Below are positions 51,601 through 57,252 of a DNA stretch of 64,000 bases, in pieces (positions within the stretch are counted from its first letter, which is position 1; each line of letters opens with the position of its first letter). The notes below the pieces were generated by a model that ran no database searches, had not been told where the DNA came from, and saw only the letters and a program-made list of their open reading frames with translations. Source of the DNA: Streptosporangium sp040640155. GTDB lineage: Bacteria > Actinomycetota > Actinomycetes > Streptosporangiales > Streptosporangiaceae. A program made the position numbers and the translations under genes. The stretch spans positions 186,001-250,000 of the forward strand of contig NZ_JBFABE010000001.1 of the NCBI RefSeq assembly GCF_040640155.1, written 5' to 3'.

Positions 51601-51861
51601 GGGGTCACCGGTTCCGGGCTGCCCAAGCGGGTGCCCAAGGCGAACCTGGTACCCGGTACGGCCGCACCCGACCCGGGCGCGGCCCCCCAAGCTCCCGTCC
51701 TGAGGCCGGCCGTCTCCCCAGAGGCGGTGCGCGACAGGCTGGCCAGCTTCCAGCAGGGAGTACGGCAGGGCCGGGCGGCCGCCAGGGGCGGGGCCGCCGG
51801 AGACGGGCGGCCGTATCCCGACTTCACCCGGGACGTCGAAGGAAACAAGGAGGGCCGGTGA
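48691..51861 (+). CDS. Conservon 3 sensor histidine-kinase-like protein (CvnA)
   Basis: A 1056-residue paralogue: N-terminal helix (RLIALVLVPTVVGIALGAGS), extracytoplasmic helical domain, second helix (GLVAAGAVVALLLVVLLITTVMA), HAMP, DHp-like His493, N-box from Glu564, G1 DIGIGM, then a tail of about 370 residues. The tail has Phe/Ala/Ser-Phe-Glu repeats, a GHGQGHGQGQGQG run (51038-51080), FLPIFAAVESDWF, GLPKRVPKANLVPGTA and RLASFQQGVRQGRAA. GTG 48691 follows AGGCCA as in conservon 2. Unlike the other two, its stop is separated from cvnB by a 16-codon mini-ORF. Confidence 0.92.
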   Translation: MTTELARDDRESSAMPRSSDDGGVPPRAGRRFALKNWRVRTRLIALVLVPTVVGIALGAGSVMSSLRSADRYGQLNEAATLVSRLSTLAHELSHERDLSARFVAGGRRGDGLPPLRKQQGVVEEAVSQATTSLELTKGSLDQISTEEFQRIDNRLKEISALRRAVVETSLQPQPTIDTYSRSIADLLSLHDNITQGESDSVLLKDAVLLRTLAHAKNEASKERATLAVALQTGVFTAAGMEAMTAARAQRDSELSAFRAEASPARRQLYDDTVTGRKVDSAEFTRARALVLGAEGQALRNISTGRGSEASRWFDAATDTLRRMRTVEQQIADAIVTRSAELRDREQRNGLVAAGAVVALLLVVLLITTVMARSLVRPLRTLRTEALSIAGQRLPETVQSMREGGENTHADVAPIGVTSDDEIGEVARAFDEVHREAVRLAGQEATLRSNVNAMFVNLSRRSQTLVERQLSLIENLEQGEQDEARLGSLFRLDHLATRMRRNSENLLVLAGQEPARRWSQPVPLIDVVRASLSEVENYERVDLQLSAGVSVAGTSVNDVVHLIAELVENAISFSPRETKVIVSSNRIDGGGVMVSVTDIGIGMTAEELAQANWRLANPPVVDVSVSRRMGLFVVGRLALRHGIRVQLRQQDSGGLTAMVLLPENLLAVTARPGAPAGMAQGGDWGASMGSMGSMDRAPVMASPTAPPMPSFASFEAAHQNSFASLDLGQQFNSFEAAQQPPFGGGQFGQAPVDTPWPGQAPPPGAGPAPGWPEVSQPDPSAWRQGHGQGHGQGQGQGVPRADSGGWPSGPSAPVRGDAPVWPGGQSRDDGSDVWSTSSLRGGGSGGWPSTGDPEPFGRRAFDTVDNTGPLPVVPDSSPMEEAREEFLPIFAAVESDWFKKVEPVTAVHERLPEAASAQAPEAAPSPVASAASAQETLQHAQPAAPAQPGGWSSPADAGWQAAKAASEPSLGGVTGSGLPKRVPKANLVPGTAAPDPGAAPQAPVLRPAVSPEAVRDRLASFQQGVRQGRAAARGGAAGDGRPYPDFTRDVEGNKEGR

Positions 51862-51908
51862 GCGAGCTCATCATGGTCGCCAAGGAGGATGACACGTGCG
51901 CGAAATGA
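51858..51908 (+). CDS. 16-codon mini-ORF between cvnA and cvnB of conservon 3
   Basis: GTG 51858 overlaps the cvnA stop (GTGA), has AAGGAGG 4 nt upstream, and encodes 16 residues (VSELIMVAKEDDTCAK). It ends at 51908, just inside cvnB. Conservons 1 and 2 begin cvnB itself at this GTGA. The mini-ORF may therefore be a coupling peptide or the relic of an older cvnB start. Confidence 0.4.
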   Translation: MSELIMVAKEDDTCAK

Positions 51909-52318
51909 GCCAGGCCGCCCGGGGGGTCAATTGGCTGATCACCGACTTTGTGAACAACGTCCCAGGTGTGGCGCACACGGTCGTGGTGTCGGCGGACGGT
52001 CTGCCGTTGGCGTATTCCGACGGTTTCCCCCGTGACAGGGCCGACCAGCTCGCCGCGGTCGCGGCCGGTCTGATCAGCCTGACCCAGGGCGCCTCACGGG
52101 TGTTCGAGGGTGGCGCGGTCACCCAGACCGTGGTGGAGATGCAGCGAGGCCTGCTCCTCATCATGTCGATCAGCGACGGCTCCTGTCTCGCCGTGCTGGC
52201 CGCGGCCGACTGCGACATGGGCCTGGTGGCCTACCAGATGACCCTGCTCGTCGAGCGGGCCGGCCAGGTGTTGACCCCGGCCGTGCGCGCGGAACTACAG
52301 TCTTCCCATTCGCGGTGA
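51896..52318 (+). CDS. Conservon 3 roadblock/LC7 protein (CvnB)
   Basis: A 140-residue roadblock/LC7 protein (GVAHTVVVSADGLPLAYSDG, QLAAVAAGLISLTQGASRVF, MQRGLLLIMSISDGSCLAVL). GTG 51896 has GGAGG 7 nt upstream (in AAGGAGGAT); ATG 51905 is an alternative that would overlap the mini-ORF stop as ATGA. Probable MglB-like partner of the GTPase. It starts 34 nt after cvnA, unlike the 4-nt overlap in the sister loci. Confidence 0.92.
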   Translation: MREMSQAARGVNWLITDFVNNVPGVAHTVVVSADGLPLAYSDGFPRDRADQLAAVAAGLISLTQGASRVFEGGAVTQTVVEMQRGLLLIMSISDGSCLAVLAAADCDMGLVAYQMTLLVERAGQVLTPAVRAELQSSHSR

Positions 52319-52342
52319 CGGTGACGACGCTAGGAGGCTGCC

Positions 52343-52801
52343 GTGGCAGGCCGCGGCTGGACCGGTGAGGGCGACCCGCACGGCGGGTTCCCCTATCAAT
52401 CAATGGACGACCCCCACCGGCATCAGGGCGGTCCTTCACACCTCATGCAGCCGGCACCGGTGGAACAGAGCTCTCTGGTCCGCCCGTACGCGGTGACCGG
52501 GGGGCGTACCGCCCCCCGGACCCAGCTCGCCCTGGAGGCCCTGGTCTCCTCGGCGACGTCCGTACATCACGATCTATCCACCCGCACCCCGGAGTATCAG
52601 GCGATCAGCGCGCTGTGCCGGCAAGTGCGTTCGGTCGCTGAGATCTCCGCGATGCTCCGCATCCCGCTCGGCGTGACCCGGATCCTGGTGGCCGACATGG
52701 CCGCCGAGCATCTGGTCCAGTTGCATCAGCCGCAGCTGGACGCGGGCAAGCCGGATCTCAACCTGCTGGAAAGGGTGCTCAGTGGACTTCGCAGGCTCTA
52801 G
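52343..52801 (+). CDS. Conservon 3 DUF742 protein (CvnC)
   Basis: A 152-residue DUF742 protein with the longest N-terminal linker of the three (His/Pro/Gly-rich, DPHRHQGGPSHLMQPAP), then VRPYAVTGGRTAPRTQLALEAL, VRSVAEISAMLRIPLGVTRILVADMAAEHLV and LNLLERVLSGLRRL. GTG 52343 follows AGGAGG by 5 nt. Overlaps cvnD by 20 nt. Confidence 0.9.
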   Translation: MAGRGWTGEGDPHGGFPYQSMDDPHRHQGGPSHLMQPAPVEQSSLVRPYAVTGGRTAPRTQLALEALVSSATSVHHDLSTRTPEYQAISALCRQVRSVAEISAMLRIPLGVTRILVADMAAEHLVQLHQPQLDAGKPDLNLLERVLSGLRRL

Positions 52802-53375
52802 CCGCGGCGGCGGCCTGACATCGACGAAAATCGTCGTCGCGGGGGGGTTCGGCGTCGGCAAGACCACGTTCGTGGGAGCGGTCTCGGAGATCCTGCCGCT
52901 GACCACCGAGGCGGTCATGACCGACGCCAGCGCCGGGATCGACGACCTGGGGCTGACGCCGAACAAGACCACCACGACGGTGGCGATGGACTTCGGCCGC
53001 GTCTCGCTGGACCGCGACCTGATCCTCTACCTGTTCGGCACGCCCGGCCAGCACCGGTTCTGGTTCATGTGGGACGACCTGGTCCGCGGCGCGATCGGCG
53101 CGATCGTGCTGGTCGACACGCGGCGGCTGGCCGACAGTTTCCCCGCGATCGACTACTTCGAGGAGGCCAAGCTCCCCTTCGTCGTGGCGGTCAACGGGTG
53201 GGACGGCACCTATCTGCACGGTGAGGAGGAGGTGCGCGAGGCGCTGACGCTGGCCCCGCACATCCCCATCTCCCGTACGGACGCGCGCTCCCGCGACGCG
53301 GTCAAGGCCACGCTCATCACGCTGGTCGAGCACGCGCTCACCGTGCGGATGGCCGTCCCCGGCTGGGGCCGCTGA
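52782..53375 (+). CDS. Conservon 3 Ras-like small GTPase (CvnD)
   Basis: A 197-residue P-loop GTPase (GGFGVGKTTFVGAVSE, FGTPGQHRFWFMWDD, G4 variant NGWDG, the closest of the three copies to a canonical Asp). GTG 52782 lies in the end of cvnC. An extra Gly/Arg stretch (SSRGGG) precedes the first strand. Last gene of the conservon, followed by a hairpin. Confidence 0.93.
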   Translation: MDFAGSSRGGGLTSTKIVVAGGFGVGKTTFVGAVSEILPLTTEAVMTDASAGIDDLGLTPNKTTTTVAMDFGRVSLDRDLILYLFGTPGQHRFWFMWDDLVRGAIGAIVLVDTRRLADSFPAIDYFEEAKLPFVVAVNGWDGTYLHGEEEVREALTLAPHIPISRTDARSRDAVKATLITLVEHALTVRMAVPGWGR

Positions 53376-53396
53376 CCCCACGAGGGCGTCAGTCGT

Positions 53397-53422
53397 ACCT
53401 CCCAGCGGATAGGCTGGGAGGT
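53397..53422 (+). terminator. Hairpin terminator of conservon 3
   Basis: Perfect 10-bp stem ACCTCCCAGC (53397-53406) with GCTGGGAGGT (53413-53422) and a 6-nt loop, 22 nt after cvnD and 39 nt before ffh. It separates the conservon from the SRP gene. Confidence 0.65.
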
Positions 53423-53460
53423 CGAGTCGCAGACCTGTAGCGCAGAGGCTGGCCAATCAC

Positions 53461-55020
53461 GTGTTCGAGACGCTTTCCGACCGGCTGACATCGGTCTTCT
53501 CCTCCCTTCGATCCAAGGGTCGGCTGTCCGAGGCCGACATCGACGCGACCTGCCGCGAGATCCGTATCGCGCTGCTCGAGGCCGACGTCGCGCTGCCCGT
53601 GGTCAAGGCGTTCGTCGCCCAGGTCAAGGAGCGGGCCCGCGGCGTCGAGGTCTCCCAGGCGCTGAACCCGGCGCAGCAGGTCGTCAAGATCGTCAACGAC
53701 GAGCTCATCGAGATCCTCGGCGGCGAGACCCGGCGGCTCCGGTACGCCAAGAACCCGCCGACCGTCGTCATGCTCGCCGGCCTCCAGGGCGCGGGCAAGA
53801 CGACCCTGGCCGGCAAGCTCGCCCGCTGGCTGCGCGAGCAGAACCACGCGCCGCTGCTGGTCGCCGCGGACCTGCAGAGGCCCAACGCGGTCCAGCAGCT
53901 CTCGGTCGTGGCCGAGCGCGCGGGCGTCGCGGTCTACGCGCCCGAGCCAGGCAACGGCGTCGGGGACCCGGTCGAGGTGGCCCGCAGGTCCATCGACCAC
54001 GCCAAGCGGCAGCAGCACGACATCGTCATCATCGACACCGCCGGCCGCCTGGGCATCGACCAGGAGCTGATGAGGCAGGCCGCCGACATCCGCGACGCGG
54101 TCTCGCCCGACGAGGTCCTCTTCGTGGTGGACGCCATGATCGGCCAGGACGCCGTCACCACGGCCCAGGCCTTCATGGAGGGCGTCGGCTTCGACGGCGT
54201 GGTGCTGACCAAGCTCGACGGCGACGCCCGAGGCGGTGCCGCGCTCTCGGTCCGCCACATCACCGGCAAGCCGATCATGTTCGCCTCCACCGGTGAGAAG
54301 CTCGAGGACTTCGACGCCTTCCACCCGGACCGGATGGCCTCACGGATCCTCGACATGGGTGACATCCTCACCCTGATCGAGCAGGCCCAGAAGACCTTCG
54401 ACGAGGCCGAGACCGCCAAGATGGCGAGCAAGCTCACCTCGGGCGAGGGCTTCACGCTGGAGGACTTCCTCGAGCAGATGATGATGGTCCAGAAGATGGG
54501 CCCCATCAAGAACCTGCTCGGCATGATGCCCGGCATGGGGCAGATGCGCGAGCAGCTCAACCAGGTCGACGACCGCGACCTCGACCGCATCGCCGCCATC
54601 ATCCGCTCGATGACGCCGGGCGAGCGGCAGAACCCGAAGATGATCGACGGTTCCCGCCGCGCCCGCATCGCCAAGGGCTCGGGCGTGTCGGTGACCGAGG
54701 TCAGCGGCCTGGTGACCCGGTTCTTCGACGCGCAGAAGATGATGAAGAAGATGGCCGGCGGGATGGGCATCCCCGGCATGCCGGGCGGCCGCAAGGCCGG
54801 CAAGGCGGCCCAGAAGAAGGCGGCCAAGGGGCGCAGGGTCAGCGGCGACCCGCGCAAGGCGGCGCTCGGCAAGGCCGCCCCGGACAAGGCCGGTGACGCC
54901 GCCGCCCCCGGCGGGAACGGGCTGCTCGGCAAGCTGGGCTCCCGGCAGCAGCTGCCGCCGGGCCTGGAGCTGCCCCCCGGCTTCGACCCCTCCACCTTCA
55001 AGTTCCCGGGACAGAAATGA
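53461..55020 (+). CDS. ffh: Signal recognition particle GTPase
   Basis: A 519-residue Ffh/SRP54: N domain, G domain with GLQGAGKTT (from Gly107), DTAGRLGID and TKLDGDARGG, and a Met-rich M domain (MMMVQKMG, MMKKMAGGMGIPGMPG) that binds signal sequences and 4.5S RNA. The C-terminus has an actinobacterial Lys/Gly/Pro-rich extension of about 70 residues. GTG start at 53461 with a weak ribosome-binding site. The stop overlaps a 35-codon ORF by ATGA. Confidence 0.97.
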   Translation: MFETLSDRLTSVFSSLRSKGRLSEADIDATCREIRIALLEADVALPVVKAFVAQVKERARGVEVSQALNPAQQVVKIVNDELIEILGGETRRLRYAKNPPTVVMLAGLQGAGKTTLAGKLARWLREQNHAPLLVAADLQRPNAVQQLSVVAERAGVAVYAPEPGNGVGDPVEVARRSIDHAKRQQHDIVIIDTAGRLGIDQELMRQAADIRDAVSPDEVLFVVDAMIGQDAVTTAQAFMEGVGFDGVVLTKLDGDARGGAALSVRHITGKPIMFASTGEKLEDFDAFHPDRMASRILDMGDILTLIEQAQKTFDEAETAKMASKLTSGEGFTLEDFLEQMMMVQKMGPIKNLLGMMPGMGQMREQLNQVDDRDLDRIAAIIRSMTPGERQNPKMIDGSRRARIAKGSGVSVTEVSGLVTRFFDAQKMMKKMAGGMGIPGMPGGRKAGKAAQKKAAKGRRVSGDPRKAALGKAAPDKAGDAAAPGGNGLLGKLGSRQQLPPGLELPPGFDPSTFKFPGQK

Positions 55021-55124
55021 GCGACGACCGTTTCTACGCGCGTACGCGGTGGATCTGGGTGGTCATCGTGGCGGGCTTCATCCTGGTGGCCGTGCTGGAG
55101 CTGGCCGGGGTGCGCCCCGCCTAG
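55017..55124 (+). CDS. 35-residue single-span membrane protein coupled to ffh
   Basis: ATG 55017 overlaps the ffh stop as ATGA. The product MSDDRFYARTRWIWVVIVAG continues as FILVAVLELAGVRPA: a charged N-terminus, a clear membrane span of about 18 residues (WIWVVIVAGFILVAVLEL) and a short outside end. Translational coupling to ffh and the coherent membrane-protein sequence argue that it is real, although the gene is very short. A role near SRP-dependent membrane insertion is a guess. Confidence 0.55.
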   Translation: MSDDRFYARTRWIWVVIVAGFILVAVLELAGVRPA

Positions 55125-55561
55125 GGCGTTCCCGTTCCCGCGGGCGTGAGCGGCACCAGCGGCTCCCCGGGGAGCACCGGCGTCCGTGAGGGCGCCGGCG
55201 TTCCCACGGACGCCGCCGTCCCCCGGGGCGCCGGCGCCACCCGTGACGCCGGCGTCTCCGGCGTCCCGGACGCCGGCGCCGGAAGGCCCGCGGGGCCACG
55301 GTGCGGGACGGCGCGGGAGAACGCCGGGAGGTCTCCCCGGACGCTCCTCAGGACGATCTCCGGGACGCCCCCGGGAACGACGGAGCCCGTGGGGGCCGTG
55401 GGGGCGGCGACGGTGGGGGACGGCGCGGGCGGCGGGCCCGCAGGGGCCACGTCGGCCTGCCCCGCCGGGGCCGCCCTGATGGCCAGCACCGCGCCCAGCA
55501 CGGCGATGGATCCGGTCGCGGTCAGCAGCAGGGATCTGAGGGTGGTCGGCACGGCGGCCAT
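55121..55561 (-). CDS. Pro/Ala-rich membrane-anchored or exported protein of unknown function
   Basis: A 146-residue protein with an N-terminal membrane segment (LRSLLLTATGSIAVLGAVLAI) and a long low-complexity Pro/Ala/Thr/Gly outside part. No family is recognised. It is convergent with the 35-codon ORF, overlapping its stop by 4 nt. The opposite strand is also open here, so the coding strand is judged only by the membrane segment and start. Confidence 0.45.
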   Translation of the reverse strand: MAAVPTTLRSLLLTATGSIAVLGAVLAIRAAPAGQADVAPAGPPPAPSPTVAAPTAPTGSVVPGGVPEIVLRSVRGDLPAFSRAVPHRGPAGLPAPASGTPETPASRVAPAPRGTAASVGTPAPSRTPVLPGEPLVPLTPAGTGTP

Positions 55562-55677
55562 TTAGCGCAGCGCCCCGGCCCGCGCGCGGCCCCGGACACA
55601 CGTGGATTACCGAGATTTGCCCTTCGCCCACCCCGCCGGATGGCCGCGGGGCGACCGGGGACCCCCTGACGTCTGGC

Positions 55678-55683
55678 ACAATG
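55678..55683 (+). promoter_or_regulatory. -10-like CACAAT upstream of rpsP
   Basis: TGGCACAATGAC, with CACAAT at 55678-55683, in the 258-bp gap before rpsP. The -35 region is not obvious. A promoter is needed here because the preceding gene is on the other strand. Confidence 0.3.
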
Positions 55684-55819
55684 ACATGTTGGAACATCGT
55701 GACACGTGGTTGCCCTCTCACTCCCGCGTGCCATGCCTGTCCCTCGAACGGTCCTCTCCTCGTGCCCCACTCGATGAGACACCGCTCACCCACGCTCTAA
55801 TGCAGGAGAGACCACACCA

Positions 55820-56347
55820 GTGGCAGTCAAGATCAAGCTCAAGCGGCTCGGTATGATCCGCAACCCGCAGTACCGCATCGTCATCGCCGACAGCCGCACC
55901 AAGCGTGACGGCCGGGCGATCGAGGAGATCGGCCTGTACCACCCGAAGGAGAACCCCTCGCGCATCGAGGTCGACTCCGACCGGGCGGCCTACTGGCTGG
56001 GCGTCGGCGCGCAGCCGACCGAGCCCGTGCTCAAGCTCCTCAAGCTGACCGGCGACTGGCAGAAGTTCAAGGGCGAGCCGGCTCCGGCCCCGCTCCTGGT
56101 CGCCGAGCCCAAGAGCGACCGTCACGCCGTGTACGAGGCCGCGGCCAAGGAGGCGCTCTCCCTGGAGGCCGCCACCACGCCGAAGAAGTCGACCCGCAAG
56201 TCGGCTCCCAAGGCTGAGGAAGCCGCTCCCAAGGCTGAGGAGGCGGCTCCGAAGACCGAGGCCGCCCCCGAGGTCGAGGCCGCCGCCGAGACCCCGGCCG
56301 AGCCCACCGCGGCCGCCGAGGAGAAGAAGCCGGAAGGCGAGGCCTGA
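55820..56347 (+). CDS. rpsP: 30S ribosomal protein S16
   Basis: A 175-residue protein. The first 85 or so residues are a complete bS16 (VKIKLKRLGMIRNPQYRIVI, GRAIEEIGLYHP, YWLGVGAQPTEPV). The remaining 90 residues are an Ala/Lys/Glu/Pro tail with repeats (PKAEEAAPKAEEAAPKTEAA), longer than in most bacteria but of a kind known in actinobacteria. GTG 55820 with GGAGAG upstream. It heads the rpsP-khpA-rimM-trmD cluster of ribosome assembly and tRNA modification. Confidence 0.96.
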   Translation: MAVKIKLKRLGMIRNPQYRIVIADSRTKRDGRAIEEIGLYHPKENPSRIEVDSDRAAYWLGVGAQPTEPVLKLLKLTGDWQKFKGEPAPAPLLVAEPKSDRHAVYEAAAKEALSLEAATTPKKSTRKSAPKAEEAAPKAEEAAPKTEAAPEVEAAAETPAEPTAAAEEKKPEGEA

Positions 56348-56348
56348 G

Positions 56349-56591
56349 GTGCTTGAGGAGGCCCTCGAGCACCTGGTGAAGGGCATCGTCGAGTATCCGG
56401 ACGACGTCCAGGTCCACGCTCGCCGCATCCGCAGCGGGCGTGTGCTCGAGGTTCGGGTCCATCCCGAGGACCTGGGTAAGGTCATCGGCCGTGGCGGCCG
56501 TACGGCCAAGGCGCTCCGCACCGTCGTGAACGCCCTCGGTGACGGCAAGTACGTCCGGGTCGACCTGCTCGACCTGAACGAGGCCCGCTAG
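56349..56591 (+). CDS. khpA: KH-domain RNA-binding protein
   Basis: An 80-residue single KH domain with the GxxG loop in VIGRGGRTAKALRTVV. It matches KhpA (YlqC), which works with KhpB/Jag as an RNA chaperone pair. GTG start 1 nt after the rpsP stop, so translation is coupled. A hairpin follows. Confidence 0.93.
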   Translation: MLEEALEHLVKGIVEYPDDVQVHARRIRSGRVLEVRVHPEDLGKVIGRGGRTAKALRTVVNALGDGKYVRVDLLDLNEAR

Positions 56592-56617
56592 GCGCCGAGA
56601 AGCGTCCCATCGAGCGA

Positions 56618-56648
56618 ACGGGCCACCCGCCCAGAGTGGGTGGCCCGT
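56618..56648 (+). terminator. Hairpin between khpA and rimM
   Basis: Perfect 11-bp stem ACGGGCCACCC (56618-56628) with GGGTGGCCCGT (56638-56648), 9-nt loop, followed by CTGCTTTT. A terminator or attenuator separating rpsP-khpA from rimM-trmD. Confidence 0.65.
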
Positions 56649-56702
56649 CTGCTTTTCCCATTTCTCCGGGGTTGCCCGGCACCATGACGTGAGGAGGCGG
56701 GC

Positions 56703-57251
56703 GTGCAGCTCGTCGTAGGGCGGATCGGCCGCCCGCACGGACTCCGCGGGGACGTGTCCGTGGAGGTGCGCACCGACGAGCCGGACAGGCGTTTCGCCCC
56801 GGGCACCGCCCTGGCCACCGACCCGGCCTCGGCCGGCCCCCTGGTCGTCGAGTCCCGTCGCTGGCACTCGGGGATCCTGCTGGTCAGGTTCGAGGGGGTG
56901 ACCGGCCGCGACCGCGCCGAGGAGCTCCGCGGGACCATGCTCGTCATCGACTCAGGAGACATCCCGCCGCCCGAGGACCCGGACGAGTTCTACGACCACC
57001 AGCTCATCGGCCTGACCGTCGTCACACCCGGCGGAGAGGCGGTGGGCGAGGTCTCCGACGTCCTCCACCACGGCCAGGACCTGCTCGTCGTCCGGCGGGC
57101 CGCCCCGGCGGCGGGCACGGCCGGAGGCGCGAAGGCCGCCGAGGTCTACGTGCCGTTCGTCAAGGCCCTCGTCCCCGTGGTCGACCTGGACAGGGGCCTG
57201 CTCGTCGTGGACGGCCCGCCCGGCCTGCTCGACCCGGACGAGATCGTCTGA
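56703..57251 (+). CDS. rimM: 16S rRNA processing / ribosome maturation factor
   Basis: A 182-residue RimM: N-terminal domain VGRIGRPHGLRGDVSVEVRTD and C-terminal PRC barrel DPDEFYDHQLIGLTVVTPGGEAVGEV ending in VPFVKALVPVVDL. It helps fold the 30S head near S19. GTG 56703 with GAGGAGG upstream; one base separates it from trmD. Confidence 0.95.
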   Translation: MQLVVGRIGRPHGLRGDVSVEVRTDEPDRRFAPGTALATDPASAGPLVVESRRWHSGILLVRFEGVTGRDRAEELRGTMLVIDSGDIPPPEDPDEFYDHQLIGLTVVTPGGEAVGEVSDVLHHGQDLLVVRRAAPAAGTAGGAKAAEVYVPFVKALVPVVDLDRGLLVVDGPPGLLDPDEIV

Positions 57252-57252
57252 C

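Noticed and set aside
48703..51690. 995-codon minus-strand open frame opposite cvnA3
   Set aside because: Shadow frame, as in the other conservons.
55146..55565. 139-codon plus-strand frame opposite the Pro-rich protein
   Set aside because: Gly/Ala/Val-rich without a membrane or domain signature; the minus-strand frame has a coherent membrane segment, so it is preferred, though not with certainty.
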